NCBI RefSeq assembly: GCF_036014015.1
Contig: NZ_CP107905.1
Location: 8,184,001 to 8,248,000, forward strand
Source: Streptomyces sp. NBC_00457
GTDB lineage: Bacteria; Actinomycetota; Actinomycetes; Streptomycetales; Streptomycetaceae
DNA: 64,000 bases
Direction: 5' to 3'
The position numbers were made by a program, and so were the translations under genes. The notes under the pieces were generated by a model that worked only from the letters and a program-made list of their open reading frames with translations, was not told where the DNA came from and did not search any database. Below, one piece after another: positions 40,809 to 50,182 of the stretch (within the stretch, counting starts at the first letter, position 1; each line of letters begins with the position of its first letter).

Positions 40809-41918
40809 ATGCCCTCGCAGTTCCCGTTGTCCCGCCGAGGATTCCTCATGGCGTCCGCCGCGGCGGGCGCCGCCCTCGGTCTCGCCTCCGCCCCCGCGCG
40901 GGCAGGCGGCAGACCGCGACCGTTCGGCCGGTACGGTTCACCGGCCGCCCGCCGCACCCCGAAGTCTCTGTACGTCGACCCGCGCGGCCAAGGCGACTTC
41001 ACCTCCGTACAGGCCGCCGTGAACGCCGCGGCCGGCAGCGGCTGGACGCTGGTCCTGGCACCCGGCACCTACCGGGAGACGGTCGCCGTCGACGCCAGCC
41101 GGACGGAAGCGACCTGGATCGGCGCCTCGGAGAACCCCCGCGACGTCGTGATCGTGTACGACAACGCGGCTGGTACTCCGAAACCCGGCGGCGGCACCTA
41201 CGGCACCAGCGGGTCCGCCACCACCACCGTGCAGGCTGACGGGTTCACCGCGCGGGACATCACCTTCGCCAACGACTGGCTCCGCGCCGACCACCCCGAG
41301 ATCACCGGCACCCAGGCCGTCGCCATCAAGGTGCAGGGCGACCGCTCGGCGTTCTGGCGGTGCCGGTTCCTCGGGCATCAGGACACGCTGTACGCCGACT
41401 CGATGGCGCTCGGCACCTTCGCCCGGCAGTACTTCGCGCACTGCTACGCCGAGGGTGACGTCGACTTCGTCTTCGGGCGGGCCACCGCCGTGTACGAGCA
41501 CTGCCGCTTCCACACGCTGGCCCGGGACGTCGACTTCACGCCCAAGGGCATGGTGTTCGCGCCGTCCACGGCCCGTGGCAACCCGTACGGCTACCTGGCC
41601 GTGAAGTGCCGTATCACCAGCGGCGCGGAGGACGGGGCGTACAAGCTGGCCCGGCCCTGGGTGCCGAGTTCCGACACCACGGCGCGGCCTGCCCTCGTCG
41701 TGCGCGACACCTGGATGGGCACGGGCATCGACGCCGCCGCGCCCTACACCAACATGGCATCCGGCTTCCCCTGGCAGGACCAGCGGTTCGCCGAGTACCG
41801 CAACACCGGACCCGGCGCCGCGATCACCGTCCCGGCGAACCGTCCCCAGCTCAGCGCCGATGAAGCCGAGTCGCACACCCGGAAGGCATACCTCCGTGAC
41901 TGGCGCCCCGCTGCCTGA
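40809..41918 (+). CDS. Tat-exported pectinesterase (CE8)
   Basis: A 369-aa protein with twin-arginine signal LSRRGFLMASAAAGAALGL. The CE8 beta-helix begins KSLYVDPRGQGDFTSVQAAVNAAA. Catalytic residues lie in GHQDTLYADS (first Asp) and GDVDFVFGRATAVYEHC (second Asp), and the substrate Arg in YKLARPWVPSS. It removes methyl esters from homogalacturonan, producing the substrate for the neighbouring pectate lyases. The GTG start of the hydrolase gene lies inside its 3' end. Confidence 0.93.
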   Translation: MPSQFPLSRRGFLMASAAAGAALGLASAPARAGGRPRPFGRYGSPAARRTPKSLYVDPRGQGDFTSVQAAVNAAAGSGWTLVLAPGTYRETVAVDASRTEATWIGASENPRDVVIVYDNAAGTPKPGGGTYGTSGSATTTVQADGFTARDITFANDWLRADHPEITGTQAVAIKVQGDRSAFWRCRFLGHQDTLYADSMALGTFARQYFAHCYAEGDVDFVFGRATAVYEHCRFHTLARDVDFTPKGMVFAPSTARGNPYGYLAVKCRITSGAEDGAYKLARPWVPSSDTTARPALVVRDTWMGTGIDAAAPYTNMASGFPWQDQRFAEYRNTGPGAAITVPANRPQLSADEAESHTRKAYLRDWRPAA

Positions 41919-42951
41919 GTTCCACTCCACCCTCAAGGACGACCTGCGTTTCCCGCTCGCCTGGGGCACCTCGCCGATCCGGGACTTCGAGGAGTGGCGG
42001 CGGGCGGCGCGGGCCAAGGTGGAGGAACTGCTGGTCGTCGGGCGGCAGGACGGGGTTCCGTATGCGCCCGAGGTCACGGACGCCGTACAAGACGACTTCT
42101 GCACGCGGGAGTTGGTCACCCTCTCCCTCACCCGCTACGAACGCGTCCGCGGTGTTCTGCTCACCCCGCACGGCCCCGGCCCCTTCCCCGCCGTACTGCT
42201 GCTGCACGACCACGGAGCCACGTTCGACATCGGGAAGGAGAAGCTGGTCCGTCCCTGGTACGACGACACCCGGCTCGCCTCCGCGCGGGCCTGGGCGGAC
42301 CGGCACTTCAGCGGCAGGTTCATCGGCGACGAGCTCGCCCGGCGCGGGTATGTCGTCCTCTGCCTGGACGCGCCCGGCTGGGGCGATCGAGGGCCCCTCG
42401 CCTATGACCAGCAGCAGGCCCTGGCCAGCACCTTCTACCACCTCGGCTCCTCGCTCGCCGGGCTCATGGCCCGTGAGGACGCCCGCGCGGCCGACTTCCT
42501 GGCCGGCCTGCACCGCGTGCGCGGGGTCGCCACGCTCGGCTTCTCCATGGGCGCCTATCGCGCCTGGCAGACCGCCGCGCTGACCGACTCCGTCGCGGCC
42601 ACGGCGGCCGTCTGCTGGATGACCGGCCTGAAGGAAATGATGGTGCCCGGCAACAACACGCTGCGCGGGCAGTCGTCGTACTACATGCTCCACCCCGGGC
42701 TTCCCCGGTTCCTGGACTACCCCGACGTGGCGGGCATCGCCGCACCCAGGCCGATGCTCTTCTTCAGCGGCGCCCTGGACCCCCTCTTCCCCGCCGACGG
42801 CGTACGGGTGGCCCACGACAAGCTGACCGCCGTCTGGCGCTCGCACCACGCCGAGGAGCGGCTGCGCCTGAAGACATGGCCCGACCTGGGCCATGTCTTC
42901 GAGGACCGCATGCAGGACGAGGTGTTCGCCTGGCTCGACACCGTCCTGTGA
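41896..42951 (+). CDS. Alpha/beta-hydrolase (dienelactone hydrolase/acetylesterase-like)
   Basis: A 351-aa protein. GTG 41896 overlaps the pectinesterase gene by 23 nt and has GGAAGG about 10 nt upstream; ATG 41860 is less likely. The core is PFPAVLLLHDHGATFDIGKEK with the oxyanion region, ELARRGYVVLCLDAPGWGDRG, the nucleophile Ser in VATLGFSMGAYRAWQTA, an Asp in FFSGALDPLFP and the catalytic His in PDLGHVFEDR. The family includes acetyl esterases of pectin and xylan loci. There is no signal peptide, so it would act on imported acetylated oligosaccharides (inference). Confidence 0.85.
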   Translation: MTGAPLPEFHSTLKDDLRFPLAWGTSPIRDFEEWRRAARAKVEELLVVGRQDGVPYAPEVTDAVQDDFCTRELVTLSLTRYERVRGVLLTPHGPGPFPAVLLLHDHGATFDIGKEKLVRPWYDDTRLASARAWADRHFSGRFIGDELARRGYVVLCLDAPGWGDRGPLAYDQQQALASTFYHLGSSLAGLMAREDARAADFLAGLHRVRGVATLGFSMGAYRAWQTAALTDSVAATAAVCWMTGLKEMMVPGNNTLRGQSSYYMLHPGLPRFLDYPDVAGIAAPRPMLFFSGALDPLFPADGVRVAHDKLTAVWRSHHAEERLRLKTWPDLGHVFEDRMQDEVFAWLDTVL

Positions 42952-42997
42952 GTGAGCTGAGCCAAGCGCGCCCGGCGAAGTCCGCTGCGGTTCGGCA

Positions 42998-43035
42998 GCG
43001 CCCCGAAGGGGCGCGGGGAACTGCGCGACCAGCCA
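42998..43035. terminator. Hairpin fused to dispersed repeat copy C (reverse)
   Basis: GCGCCCC-GAA-GGGGCGC (42998-43014) is a 7-bp hairpin in the 136-bp gap between convergent genes. It runs into the reverse form of the dispersed repeat (43007-43035, ending GCGCGACCAGCCA), as in copies D and E, so the repeat and hairpin travel together and probably act as a terminator. Confidence 0.65.
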
Positions 43036-43087
43036 CGACGGTGCCGCAGGCGACCGACCGTATAGAGCGGCACTTCCCGCGGAGCGC

Positions 43088-45286
43088 TCAGCGCCGTACC
43101 GGCCTGATCGACTCCAGGGTCGGCACCACCGGCTTGATCGTGCCGTCGGCCGCGAACTCCATGCGGTCGACGGTGGTCTCGCGGTGGGTGCCGTCGCCGC
43201 CCGCCGTGCCGGGGCCGTTGAGGGCGAACCGGTGGTAGACCATGTACCAGTCGTCGGTGCCGGGCGTGTTCACCACCGAGTGGTGGCCCGTTCCCTTGAT
43301 CCCGTACTCCGGGCGCTTGGACAGGATCGTGCCCCGCTTGGTCCACGGGCCGAGCGGGGACGGTCCCGTCGCATAGGCGACGTGGTAGTTCTCGCTGCGG
43401 GTGTCGTCCTCGGACCACATGAAGTAGTACGTGCCCTTGCGCTTGACGACGAAGGAGCCCTCACGGAAGTTGTCCGGGGTGATGTCCCGCACCTTCGAAG
43501 GGTCGTACGAGGTCATGTCGTCGCCCAGCGGGACGACGTAGCCGTGTCCGTTGCCCCAGTAGAGATACGACGTCCCGTCGTCGTCCGTGAAGACGGACGG
43601 GTCGATCATCTGGCCGCTGAGGGAACCGCCCTTGGCGACGAGGGGCTTGCCGAGGGCGTCCTTGAACGGGCCCGCGGGGGAGTCCGCGACGGCCACCCCT
43701 ATCTGCTGCTCGGCGCAGAAGTAGAAGTAGTACTTGCCGTCCTTCTCGGCGATCGCGGGAGCCCACGCGTTCTTGTCGGCCCACGAGACATCAGGACCCA
43801 GGTCGAGGATCACGCCATGGTCCTTCCAGTGGACCAGGTCCTTCGACGAGAACGCCTTGAACTGGGTACCGCTCCAGCCGGGGAAGCCGTCCGTCGTCGG
43901 GTAGATCCAGTAACGGCCGTCCATGTAGCGGATGTCGGGGTCGGCGTACAGCCCCGGCAGGACCGGGCTGCGGGTCGGCACCGCCTCGACGGTCCAGGTT
44001 CTGGTCGTTCCGTCCGCCGCCGTCACCTTGTACGTCTGCGGCTTGCGGAAGTCTCGGCGCGTGCCGCTGGGCGGGGTCATCTTCGCGCCCACACCGACGG
44101 CGAACCGGGGCGCCAAGTGCCGTAGATCCGCCGCGGGTTGCATCGGGAGCACGACCTTGCTCGTCGCCTCGGTGACGACCGCGTACCCCTTCTGGCCCTT
44201 CGCCGTCGCGTCCACGACCGACGTCGGGGTGACCGGGTAGGCCGCAAGGAGCCGGTCGTACTCGGCCTGCGTCACCGGAATCACCGTGCCGTGCCGGGGA
44301 CTTGCGGGAAGCTGGTAGTTCGCGGACATGGTCCACTTGCCCGAGTCGAGGTCGGTGGTCTCGAAGGGGACGTAGCCCCGGCCGCCGTACTCGTCGATGA
44401 ACAGGTACCACTTGTCCTCGGTGTTCGACTTGAACACCGTCGGGCCCTCACCGCGGTCGATCGAGCCGCTGCCGATGCAGTCCGAGACGAAGTCGTACGA
44501 GGTGTCCGTCAGCGTCGTCGACTTCTCGGCGGTGATGAACTTCGAGCAGGGGCTGGAGGAGGTGGGGTCCCGCTCGTCCTTGGTGTAGCGGTAGTAGGTG
44601 TCCTTGTGCTTGACCACGGTCGAGTCGATGACCGAGTAGCCGGGGTCGTCCCAGACCTTCGGCTCGCTGAAAGTGCGGAAGTCCTTCGTCGTCGCGTACA
44701 GCATCTTGTTGTACGTCGAGCCGGTGTGGTCGGGGTCGTCGTCGGCGTACAGCTTGGACGCCCAGAAGACGACGTACGCGTCCAGCGTGTCGTCCCAGTA
44801 GGCCTCCGGCGCCCAGGTGTTGCCCGCGTTGTCCGGGGACACCTTCACCAGGCGCTGGTCGGTCCAGTTGACCAGGTCGGTGGACTCCCAGACCATGATG
44901 GACTTGCTGCCGTGCCGCTGGACGTGGTCCCAACTGCCGCTGCTGTTCTGGTACATGCGCAGGTCGGTGGCGATCAGATAGAACTTGTCGCCCTTGGGGG
45001 AGCGGATCACGAACGGGTCGCGCAGGCCCTTCTCGCCGATGGTGGAGGTGAGGACCGGCTTGCCCGCGTTCAACTCGCGCCAGCGCAGCGGGTCGTTGCC
45101 GCGGCTGAGGGCGTAGCGGATCTGCTCGCCGTCGGCGGTGCCCTCGCCGGTGAAGTAGGCGAAGAGATAGCCGGCGTACTTGGACTTGCTCACGGGCGGC
45201 GCTCCTGATTGCGCGGTGCCGGCTGGGGCGGTGACAAGGGTGAGGAGGAGGGCGAGACAGGCGACGAGCACGGCTCTGGGGCGCAT
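43088..45286 (-). CDS. Secreted protein with two GH43 propellers (arabinan-active type)
   Basis: A 732-aa protein. Signal peptide RAVLVACLALLLTLVTAPAGTAQ. Propeller 1 (~35-345): YFTGEGTADGEQIRYALSRG, GLRDPFVIRSPKGDKFYLIA, WAPEAYWDDTLDAYVVFWAS and SIDRGEGPTVFKSNTEDKWY. A small linker domain (~350-445) follows. Propeller 2 (~450-725): PGLYADPDIRYMDGRYWIYP, MIDPSVFTDDDGTSYLYWG, and FREGSFVVKRKGTYYFMWS with the acid Glu. Both propellers keep plausible Asp/Asp/Glu sets. It would release arabinose from the arabinan side chains of rhamnogalacturonan. It is divergent from the PL9 gene, across a CGAAAGTTTCG element. Confidence 0.9.
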   Translation of the reverse strand: MRPRAVLVACLALLLTLVTAPAGTAQSGAPPVSKSKYAGYLFAYFTGEGTADGEQIRYALSRGNDPLRWRELNAGKPVLTSTIGEKGLRDPFVIRSPKGDKFYLIATDLRMYQNSSGSWDHVQRHGSKSIMVWESTDLVNWTDQRLVKVSPDNAGNTWAPEAYWDDTLDAYVVFWASKLYADDDPDHTGSTYNKMLYATTKDFRTFSEPKVWDDPGYSVIDSTVVKHKDTYYRYTKDERDPTSSSPCSKFITAEKSTTLTDTSYDFVSDCIGSGSIDRGEGPTVFKSNTEDKWYLFIDEYGGRGYVPFETTDLDSGKWTMSANYQLPASPRHGTVIPVTQAEYDRLLAAYPVTPTSVVDATAKGQKGYAVVTEATSKVVLPMQPAADLRHLAPRFAVGVGAKMTPPSGTRRDFRKPQTYKVTAADGTTRTWTVEAVPTRSPVLPGLYADPDIRYMDGRYWIYPTTDGFPGWSGTQFKAFSSKDLVHWKDHGVILDLGPDVSWADKNAWAPAIAEKDGKYYFYFCAEQQIGVAVADSPAGPFKDALGKPLVAKGGSLSGQMIDPSVFTDDDGTSYLYWGNGHGYVVPLGDDMTSYDPSKVRDITPDNFREGSFVVKRKGTYYFMWSEDDTRSENYHVAYATGPSPLGPWTKRGTILSKRPEYGIKGTGHHSVVNTPGTDDWYMVYHRFALNGPGTAGGDGTHRETTVDRMEFAADGTIKPVVPTLESIRPVRR

Positions 45287-45390
45287 GGGCAGTCCTGTAG
45301 GAGTGTGGGCGTTTCTGTTGGATGATGCGGCGCCTTCGGAGTGTCACCAGTGGGAAACAGCACGTCAATCGGTAGGCATGAGATGAAGGG

Positions 45391-45417
45391 TGGCGAAAGT
45401 TTCGGTCGCTTTCGCCA
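45391..45417. promoter_or_regulatory. Operator-like palindromes between the GH43 and PL9 genes
   Basis: TGGCGAAAG (45391-45399) and CTTTCGCCA (45409-45417) are perfect 9-bp arms. Overlapping the first arm is CGAAAGTTTCG (45394-45404), of the form CGAAAS-TTTCG known from regulatory regions of Streptomyces xylanase genes. Its position in the 203-bp divergent gap suits coregulation of both plant-polymer genes. Confidence 0.6.
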
Positions 45418-45489
45418 GGGACACGGCAACCTCTTGCGGTCGCGGCGGCGACTGCATCGCGTCCCCATCCCCCAGGAAAGGAACGCCCA

Positions 45490-46644
45490 GTGCGGCTCAG
45501 CACCGGACGCCACCGCAGGACGCGCACCCTCTCGATCGCGGCGGCGGTGGCCGTCTCCGCCGGCGCCGGCGGCGTCTACCTCGGACTGTCGAACGGCGGC
45601 GCCCAGGCGGCCGCGACGACCGTCACCGTCTCCAGCACCGCCCAGCTGGAGTCGGCCGTCGCCCGCGCCGCCGCGGGCACCGTCATCCAGGTGCGCGCCG
45701 GCACGTACTACCCGACGGCCACCCTCAAGTCCGCGGCCGACGGCACCGGTTCGAACCGCATCACGCTGCGGGCCTACGGCAGCGAGAAGGTGAAGATCGA
45801 CGGCTCCAAGCTGCCCGACGGCTCCTGGCTGGCCGGGATCTACGGTGACTACTGGACCGTGCAGAACCTCACCTTCCAGAACTCCCCGGCCCAGGGCTTC
45901 GTCGCCACGTCGTCCGTGGGCGGCGTCTTCAAGAACCTGGTCACCGCGAACAACGGCGACTCCGGATTCACCCTGCGCGGCGACGGCACGAGCGACAACC
46001 TCGTGCAGAACCTGGACAGTCACGGCAACTACGACCCGGCCGGGCACGGCCAGAACGCCGACGGGATCGCCGTGAAGTTCGGCTCCGGTACGGGCAACAG
46101 GATCACGGGCGCTCGCCTCTACAACAATTCCGATGACGGGCTCGACCTGTGGCAGTTCTCCTCGCCGGTCACCATCGACCACGCGTGGGCCTTCGGCAAC
46201 GGCAAGAACCGGTGGGGCGACTCCGCGTTCGAGGGCAACGGCAACGGGTTCAAGCTGGGCGGCGGTGGCGCCACGGTCGCGCATGTCGTCAACAACAACG
46301 CGGCCTGGGACAACACGCTGCACGGCTTCACCGAGAACTCCAACACCGGCGCGATGGCGCTGCACCGCAACACCGCGTACGCCAATGCCGAGGCCGGGTT
46401 CTACTTCGCCACAGGTAAGGCGCGGCTGGCGCGGAATCTGGCGGTGGGCAACAAGGGCGGGCTGTCGAAGGTGGGTTCCCGCACGGTGTGCGCCGCGAAC
46501 AACTGGGACAGCGGGGTGAGTACGCCGGGCTTCAAGTCGACGGATGCGGCTACGGCGTACGGGGCGCGTAAGGCGGACGGCTCGCTGCCTGCGACGACCT
46601 TTCTGACGACGGGTTCTACGGCGATCGGGTCGCCGATGAACTGA
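45490..46644 (+). CDS. Secreted pectate lyase, PL9 family
   Basis: A 384-aa protein starting at GTG 45490 with AGGAAAGGAAC upstream. Signal: TLSIAAAVAVSAGAGGVYLGL..GGAQAA. It is a right-handed parallel beta-helix: TVIQVRAGTYYPTATLK, NRITLRAYGSEKVKIDGSKL, YWTVQNLTFQNSPAQGF, then SHGNYDPAGHGQNADGIAVK with the PL9 Ca-binding Asp and Lys set, DDGLDLWQFSSPVTIDHAWA and GNGNGFKLGGGG. It cleaves polygalacturonate or rhamnogalacturonan. It is convergent with the PL4 gene, with a strong terminator between. Confidence 0.9.
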   Translation: MRLSTGRHRRTRTLSIAAAVAVSAGAGGVYLGLSNGGAQAAATTVTVSSTAQLESAVARAAAGTVIQVRAGTYYPTATLKSAADGTGSNRITLRAYGSEKVKIDGSKLPDGSWLAGIYGDYWTVQNLTFQNSPAQGFVATSSVGGVFKNLVTANNGDSGFTLRGDGTSDNLVQNLDSHGNYDPAGHGQNADGIAVKFGSGTGNRITGARLYNNSDDGLDLWQFSSPVTIDHAWAFGNGKNRWGDSAFEGNGNGFKLGGGGATVAHVVNNNAAWDNTLHGFTENSNTGAMALHRNTAYANAEAGFYFATGKARLARNLAVGNKGGLSKVGSRTVCAANNWDSGVSTPGFKSTDAATAYGARKADGSLPATTFLTTGSTAIGSPMN

Positions 46645-46663
46645 ACGGGCCGGGCACACGGAA

Positions 46664-46693
46664 AGGCCCCGCCGGTCGTCACCGGCGGGGCCT
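46664..46693. terminator. Strong terminator between PL9 and PL4 genes
   Basis: AGGCCCCGCCGGT pairs over 13 bp with ACCGGCGGGGCCT around CGTC, followed by CTCTTGCTTT. The perfect stem could serve both convergent genes. Confidence 0.85.
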
Positions 46694-46745
46694 CTCTTGC
46701 TTTGCCGAGGGGGGCTCAGGCCGGCGACTGCTGATCGAGGGGGGC

Positions 46746-48428
46746 TCAGATCAGCAGGTCTATGCAGTCGAACGACGTGCCCGGGCTGAGGTAGGCCGAG
46801 CCGGTCGAACCACTGACGATGTTGAGCTTCAGGACGTTGTACTGACTCACGTCCGTCTTCCACGCACTACTAGGGACGTTGAACGTGAACGAGTGGTTGT
46901 GTCCCCTGTACGAACCTGTGGTGAGAGAGCGCGTAGTTGGCTGAGTGGGGGCGGTGGGGATGGCCGAAACCCAGTCGTTCACGGTCACCCGCGGCCGACC
47001 GTTGATGTAGGCCGTGGTGACGCCGACGCGCAGGGTGTGCGCGGAGGCGGCCTGCTCCTCGGTCAGCTTGAAGTAGACGAGGACGCCGTCGTTGACGTCC
47101 TTCCACATGTACGCCGGGAAGGACGCGGCCTCGCTGCCGCTGCCGATCGTGACGTTGCCCGTCCACTTCGCCGCGCGGGCGTCGGACGGATGCGCGTACG
47201 TCATCAGCTCGGCGTTCTTGAACTCGCCGGGTGTGCCGTCCCAGTCGCCGAGCCGCCAGACGGCCGGCGCAGCGGAGGGGTCGCCGGTGAGGGTGAGGGT
47301 GTTGAGCGCCGTGGAGCCGCCCGCCGTCACCTTCACTTCCCGGGTGTGGACGGCGAGTTCGCCCTTGTAGACGGTCAGTGTGTACGTCCCCGGCAGCATC
47401 CCCTTGCAGGAGAAGGCGCCGGTGCCGGCGGCGGCCTTCGTCCAGTACTGGGCGTCCTTGTTGGCGAAGCCCACCGTGTAGGCGTACGTGGCGTCCATGC
47501 CCTTCAGGCCGACGCCCGCCACCTTGCCGCGGCCCGCCTTGCCGACCCAGCCGGTGATGCCGAGGCCGTCGACCCAGGAGGTGTCGAGGTTCGCGTGGAA
47601 CAGCGAGGACGCGGGGGCGCCGCCGTCCGTGAAGGACAGGACGTAGGGGCCCTGGAGACCGAAGCGCTGGGCCTCCGTCTGCGACTGGTTGTAGTGCAGG
47701 ATCTCGTAGAGGCCGACGCCGAGGTCGTTCGAGTGGCGCAGCAGTGAGCGGTAGAACGGGCCGCCGGACGCCTTCTCATGGTTGGAGCGGACCAGCCAGA
47801 GGCCGACGGAGCCGGTGGTGAAGCCGACGTGGTCGTAGTCGATGACCCGCTTGCCCGAGTAGTGCTTGGAGTGGGTCGTGCCGTCCGCGCGCTGCCAGAC
47901 GTCTCCCGCCTCGATGACCTTGTCCGAGGCCTCGATCCAGGTGTCCGGGCCCTCGTTCGGGAAGATCCCGGGCTTGAGCCGGACGATGTAGCGGGTCGCG
48001 GTGAAGGAGGCGTCCGCCTTGTCGGTCCACAGGTAGACGTTGTTCTGGCCGCTGCGGGCCGCGTACCACTGGGTGATCGCGCCGTGCACGGCCTTCACGA
48101 GGATCGTCGACCCGGATTGCCTGATTGTGACCGTCGACGCGCCGAGGCCGGACTCGACGTGCGAGTGCCTGCCGCCGTACCCCTCGTACTCCTTGCCCTT
48201 GTGGACCAGGGACGTGATGTCGCCGGTCGACTTCGAGACCTTGAAGACCAGCGAGGCGCCCGTGTCGATCACGTAGTTCGAGCCGTCGTCCTTGTAGCCG
48301 AAGGTCGCCGCGGACGCGGACGGGAGGAGGCCGGTGCCGCCCGCGACGGCGGCGCCGGTGGCGGCGACACCGATCGCCGAGGCCCCGAGCACGCGTCTGC
48401 GTGTGAGGTGCTTCTTGTGCGTGCTCAA
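46746..48428 (-). CDS. Tat-exported rhamnogalacturonan lyase (PL4)
   Basis: A 560-aa protein with Tat signal LTRRRVLGASAIGVAATG. It has the three PL4 domains. The N-terminal supersandwich (~40-305) has SNYVIDTGASLVFKVSKSTG, DITSLVHKGKEYEGYGG, WYAARSGQNNVYLWTDKAD and FYRSLLRHSNDLGVGLYEIL, with the catalytic Lys/His region. A small fn3/Ig-like domain follows (~308-385, GTYTLTVYKGELAVHTREVK). A C-terminal jelly roll (~390-560) starts VWRLGDWDGTPGEFKNAELM. It cleaves the rhamnose-galacturonate backbone of rhamnogalacturonan I. The catalytic residues were not aligned. Confidence 0.9.
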   Translation of the reverse strand: MSTHKKHLTRRRVLGASAIGVAATGAAVAGGTGLLPSASAATFGYKDDGSNYVIDTGASLVFKVSKSTGDITSLVHKGKEYEGYGGRHSHVESGLGASTVTIRQSGSTILVKAVHGAITQWYAARSGQNNVYLWTDKADASFTATRYIVRLKPGIFPNEGPDTWIEASDKVIEAGDVWQRADGTTHSKHYSGKRVIDYDHVGFTTGSVGLWLVRSNHEKASGGPFYRSLLRHSNDLGVGLYEILHYNQSQTEAQRFGLQGPYVLSFTDGGAPASSLFHANLDTSWVDGLGITGWVGKAGRGKVAGVGLKGMDATYAYTVGFANKDAQYWTKAAAGTGAFSCKGMLPGTYTLTVYKGELAVHTREVKVTAGGSTALNTLTLTGDPSAAPAVWRLGDWDGTPGEFKNAELMTYAHPSDARAAKWTGNVTIGSGSEAASFPAYMWKDVNDGVLVYFKLTEEQAASAHTLRVGVTTAYINGRPRVTVNDWVSAIPTAPTQPTTRSLTTGSYRGHNHSFTFNVPSSAWKTDVSQYNVLKLNIVSGSTGSAYLSPGTSFDCIDLLI

Positions 48429-48511
48429 GGGGTCAGGCCCTTCGTGCTGGGATCCTTACGTCTCCCGGTCGCCACGCGTGCGGGAAAGGTTGCCGCGTCC
48501 TCGGAACTTTT

Positions 48512-49369
48512 TTACGAGTCGCCTTCGGACGCCGACTCGTCGCCCTCGTGCGGGGCGAAGTCGCCTGCCACGGACAGCTGCTGGTCCCCTGCGGTGGCCG
48601 TCGCCGCGTAGCCGTCGTCCCCCGCGTCGCGCCCGCCGCGCTCATGGTTGTACTGGCCGGCGAACACCCACTCGCCCTTCGGGACCGTACGGCCCTCCTT
48701 GAGGACCCAGGTGTAGACGAGGAAGCCGTCCTGCTCGCCGGCGGTGAGGGTGAAGTCCTGCTCGGGCAGTGCGCGCCAGGCGCCGGTGGAGCTCACCCCG
48801 CCGGTCTGCTTCACCTTCAACTGGACGGTCAGCGCGGTGAGTTGCTCGTCGGTCCGGACGGTCACATTGCTCTGCGCCCAGAAGTCGTTGCTGTGCGGGT
48901 CGACCGAGCCGTCCGACCAGAGCGGGCCGTCCTTCTCGCCGTTCGCGGGCGCCAGGGTGGTGGCGGGCGCGGAGGGGGACGCCGACTCGGGGGTGCTCGG
49001 TTGCCCGGACTTCGGCGGCGCGCTCCGCGTCGGGTCCACCGGCGGGACGGGGGCGCGGCTCGTCGCGTCCGGCGACGGCGTGGGAGTCGCCGAGACGGCG
49101 ACCTCCTGCTGCGGGGAGGGTTCGTCCTTCACGGCGGAGGCGACCGCGTACCCGCCGACCGCCAGCACGCTCGCGACCGCCGCGGTGGCGCTGACCACCC
49201 GCACCCAGCCGAAGACCGGCGGACGGGTGGCCCGGTGGTCCGGCCGGGTCTGCTCGGTCATGCCACGCTCGACGCGGGCCAGGATGCGCGCGCGGTCGGG
49301 CTCGTGCTGTCCGGCCGCCTCGTGCAGCCGGGCGCGCAGTTCGTCGTGCACGTCCCGCCGCATGGTCAT
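48512..49369 (-). CDS. Membrane-anchored partner of the SigE-type sigma factor (putative anti-sigma)
   Basis: A 285-aa protein. GGAGGAACCG precedes ATG 49369, which overlaps the sigma-factor stop by 4 nt. The N-terminal ~50 residues are cytoplasmic (MTMRRDVHDELRARLHEAAG), followed by one membrane helix (~55-78, VVSATAAVASVLAVGGYAVA), a Ser/Pro/Thr-rich spacer (~85-145), and an extracellular domain (~150-270) with SNVTVRTDEQLTALTVQLKV. The order fits a one-pass anti-sigma or sensor protein, but no zinc-binding anti-sigma motif is visible. The role is inferred from the coupling. Confidence 0.82.
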   Translation of the reverse strand: MTMRRDVHDELRARLHEAAGQHEPDRARILARVERGMTEQTRPDHRATRPPVFGWVRVVSATAAVASVLAVGGYAVASAVKDEPSPQQEVAVSATPTPSPDATSRAPVPPVDPTRSAPPKSGQPSTPESASPSAPATTLAPANGEKDGPLWSDGSVDPHSNDFWAQSNVTVRTDEQLTALTVQLKVKQTGGVSSTGAWRALPEQDFTLTAGEQDGFLVYTWVLKEGRTVPKGEWVFAGQYNHERGGRDAGDDGYAATATAGDQQLSVAGDFAPHEGDESASEGDS

Positions 49370-49932
49370 CGGTTCCTCCCTCCGGCGTCACTGGTGCGTG
49401 CCATCGCCGCGTGCACCCTGGGCGGAGCACCCTGTGTGCCGAGCAGTTTCTGCAGCTCGGCCATTCCCTTCGAGGTCTGGCTCTTCACCGTACCCACCGA
49501 GATCCCCAGGGCGAGCGCCGTGTCCTTCTCCGAGAGGTCGAAAGCATGCCGCAGCACCACACAGGCCCGTTTGCGGAACGGAAGTCTACGCAACGCCTCT
49601 TGGACATCGACCACGCCCGCGACGTCCGGGTTCTCGGTCTTCTCCTCGCGCTGCGACCAGAACAGGGCGACCCGCCGCCGTTCGCGGACCGCGCTGCGGA
49701 TCCGGGTACGGGCGAGGTTGGCGACGACTCCGCGGGCGTAGGCCACCGGATGATCGGCGGCGCGTACCCGGTCCCAGCGGTGCCACAGCGCCAGCAGCGC
49801 GTCCGCCGCCAGATCGTCGGCGGCGTCCGACTCACCCGTCAAAAGGTGGGCGAGACGGGACAGTTCGGCGTAGTGGCGCTCGAAGAAGGCATGGAACTCC
49901 ACGGAGGCTGCGTCGTCGACGACTGTGCCCAC
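49366..49932 (-). CDS. SigE-family ECF-type RNA polymerase sigma factor
   Basis: A 188-aa sigma factor. Region 2 is FHAFFERHYAELSRLAHLLT then AADDLAADALLALWHRWDRV, with region 2.4 VAYARGVVANLARTRIRSAV. Region 4 is ALRRLPFRKRACVVLRHAFD then SEKDTALALGISVGTVKSQTSKGMAEL, a clear helix-turn-helix. It directs RNA polymerase to an unknown regulon. The coupled membrane protein downstream is probably its regulator. It is divergent from the purine permease gene. Confidence 0.9.
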   Translation of the reverse strand: MGTVVDDAASVEFHAFFERHYAELSRLAHLLTGESDAADDLAADALLALWHRWDRVRAADHPVAYARGVVANLARTRIRSAVRERRRVALFWSQREEKTENPDVAGVVDVQEALRRLPFRKRACVVLRHAFDLSEKDTALALGISVGTVKSQTSKGMAELQKLLGTQGAPPRVHAAMARTSDAGGRNR

Positions 49933-50182
49933 GGGCGACCTCTCCTGGCTCTGCGTGGCATGTGGAAGACGTGTGATCGTCCGGAGATCATCCGGTCGAG
50001 ATGCGGAAGCCTAGCAGTGATCGAACACGTGATTCGTACGAGGCTTCGAACACCGTGTGGCAGGTCGCACGGTGAGCAGCTCCGATTCCGTAACACGGGG
50101 AAAACCTGAAACGGGTTCGGCAGGGGAACAATCCAGCCAGCATCCGCACACTGATCAATCAGGCAGCAAGGAGTCCGTGTCC

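Noticed and set aside
49933..50182. A purine riboswitch in the leader of the AzgA-type permease
   Set aside because: I could not find the three-helix junction or conserved loop bases of purine riboswitches; only a weak GGGAAAACCTGAAACGGGTT hairpin is visible.
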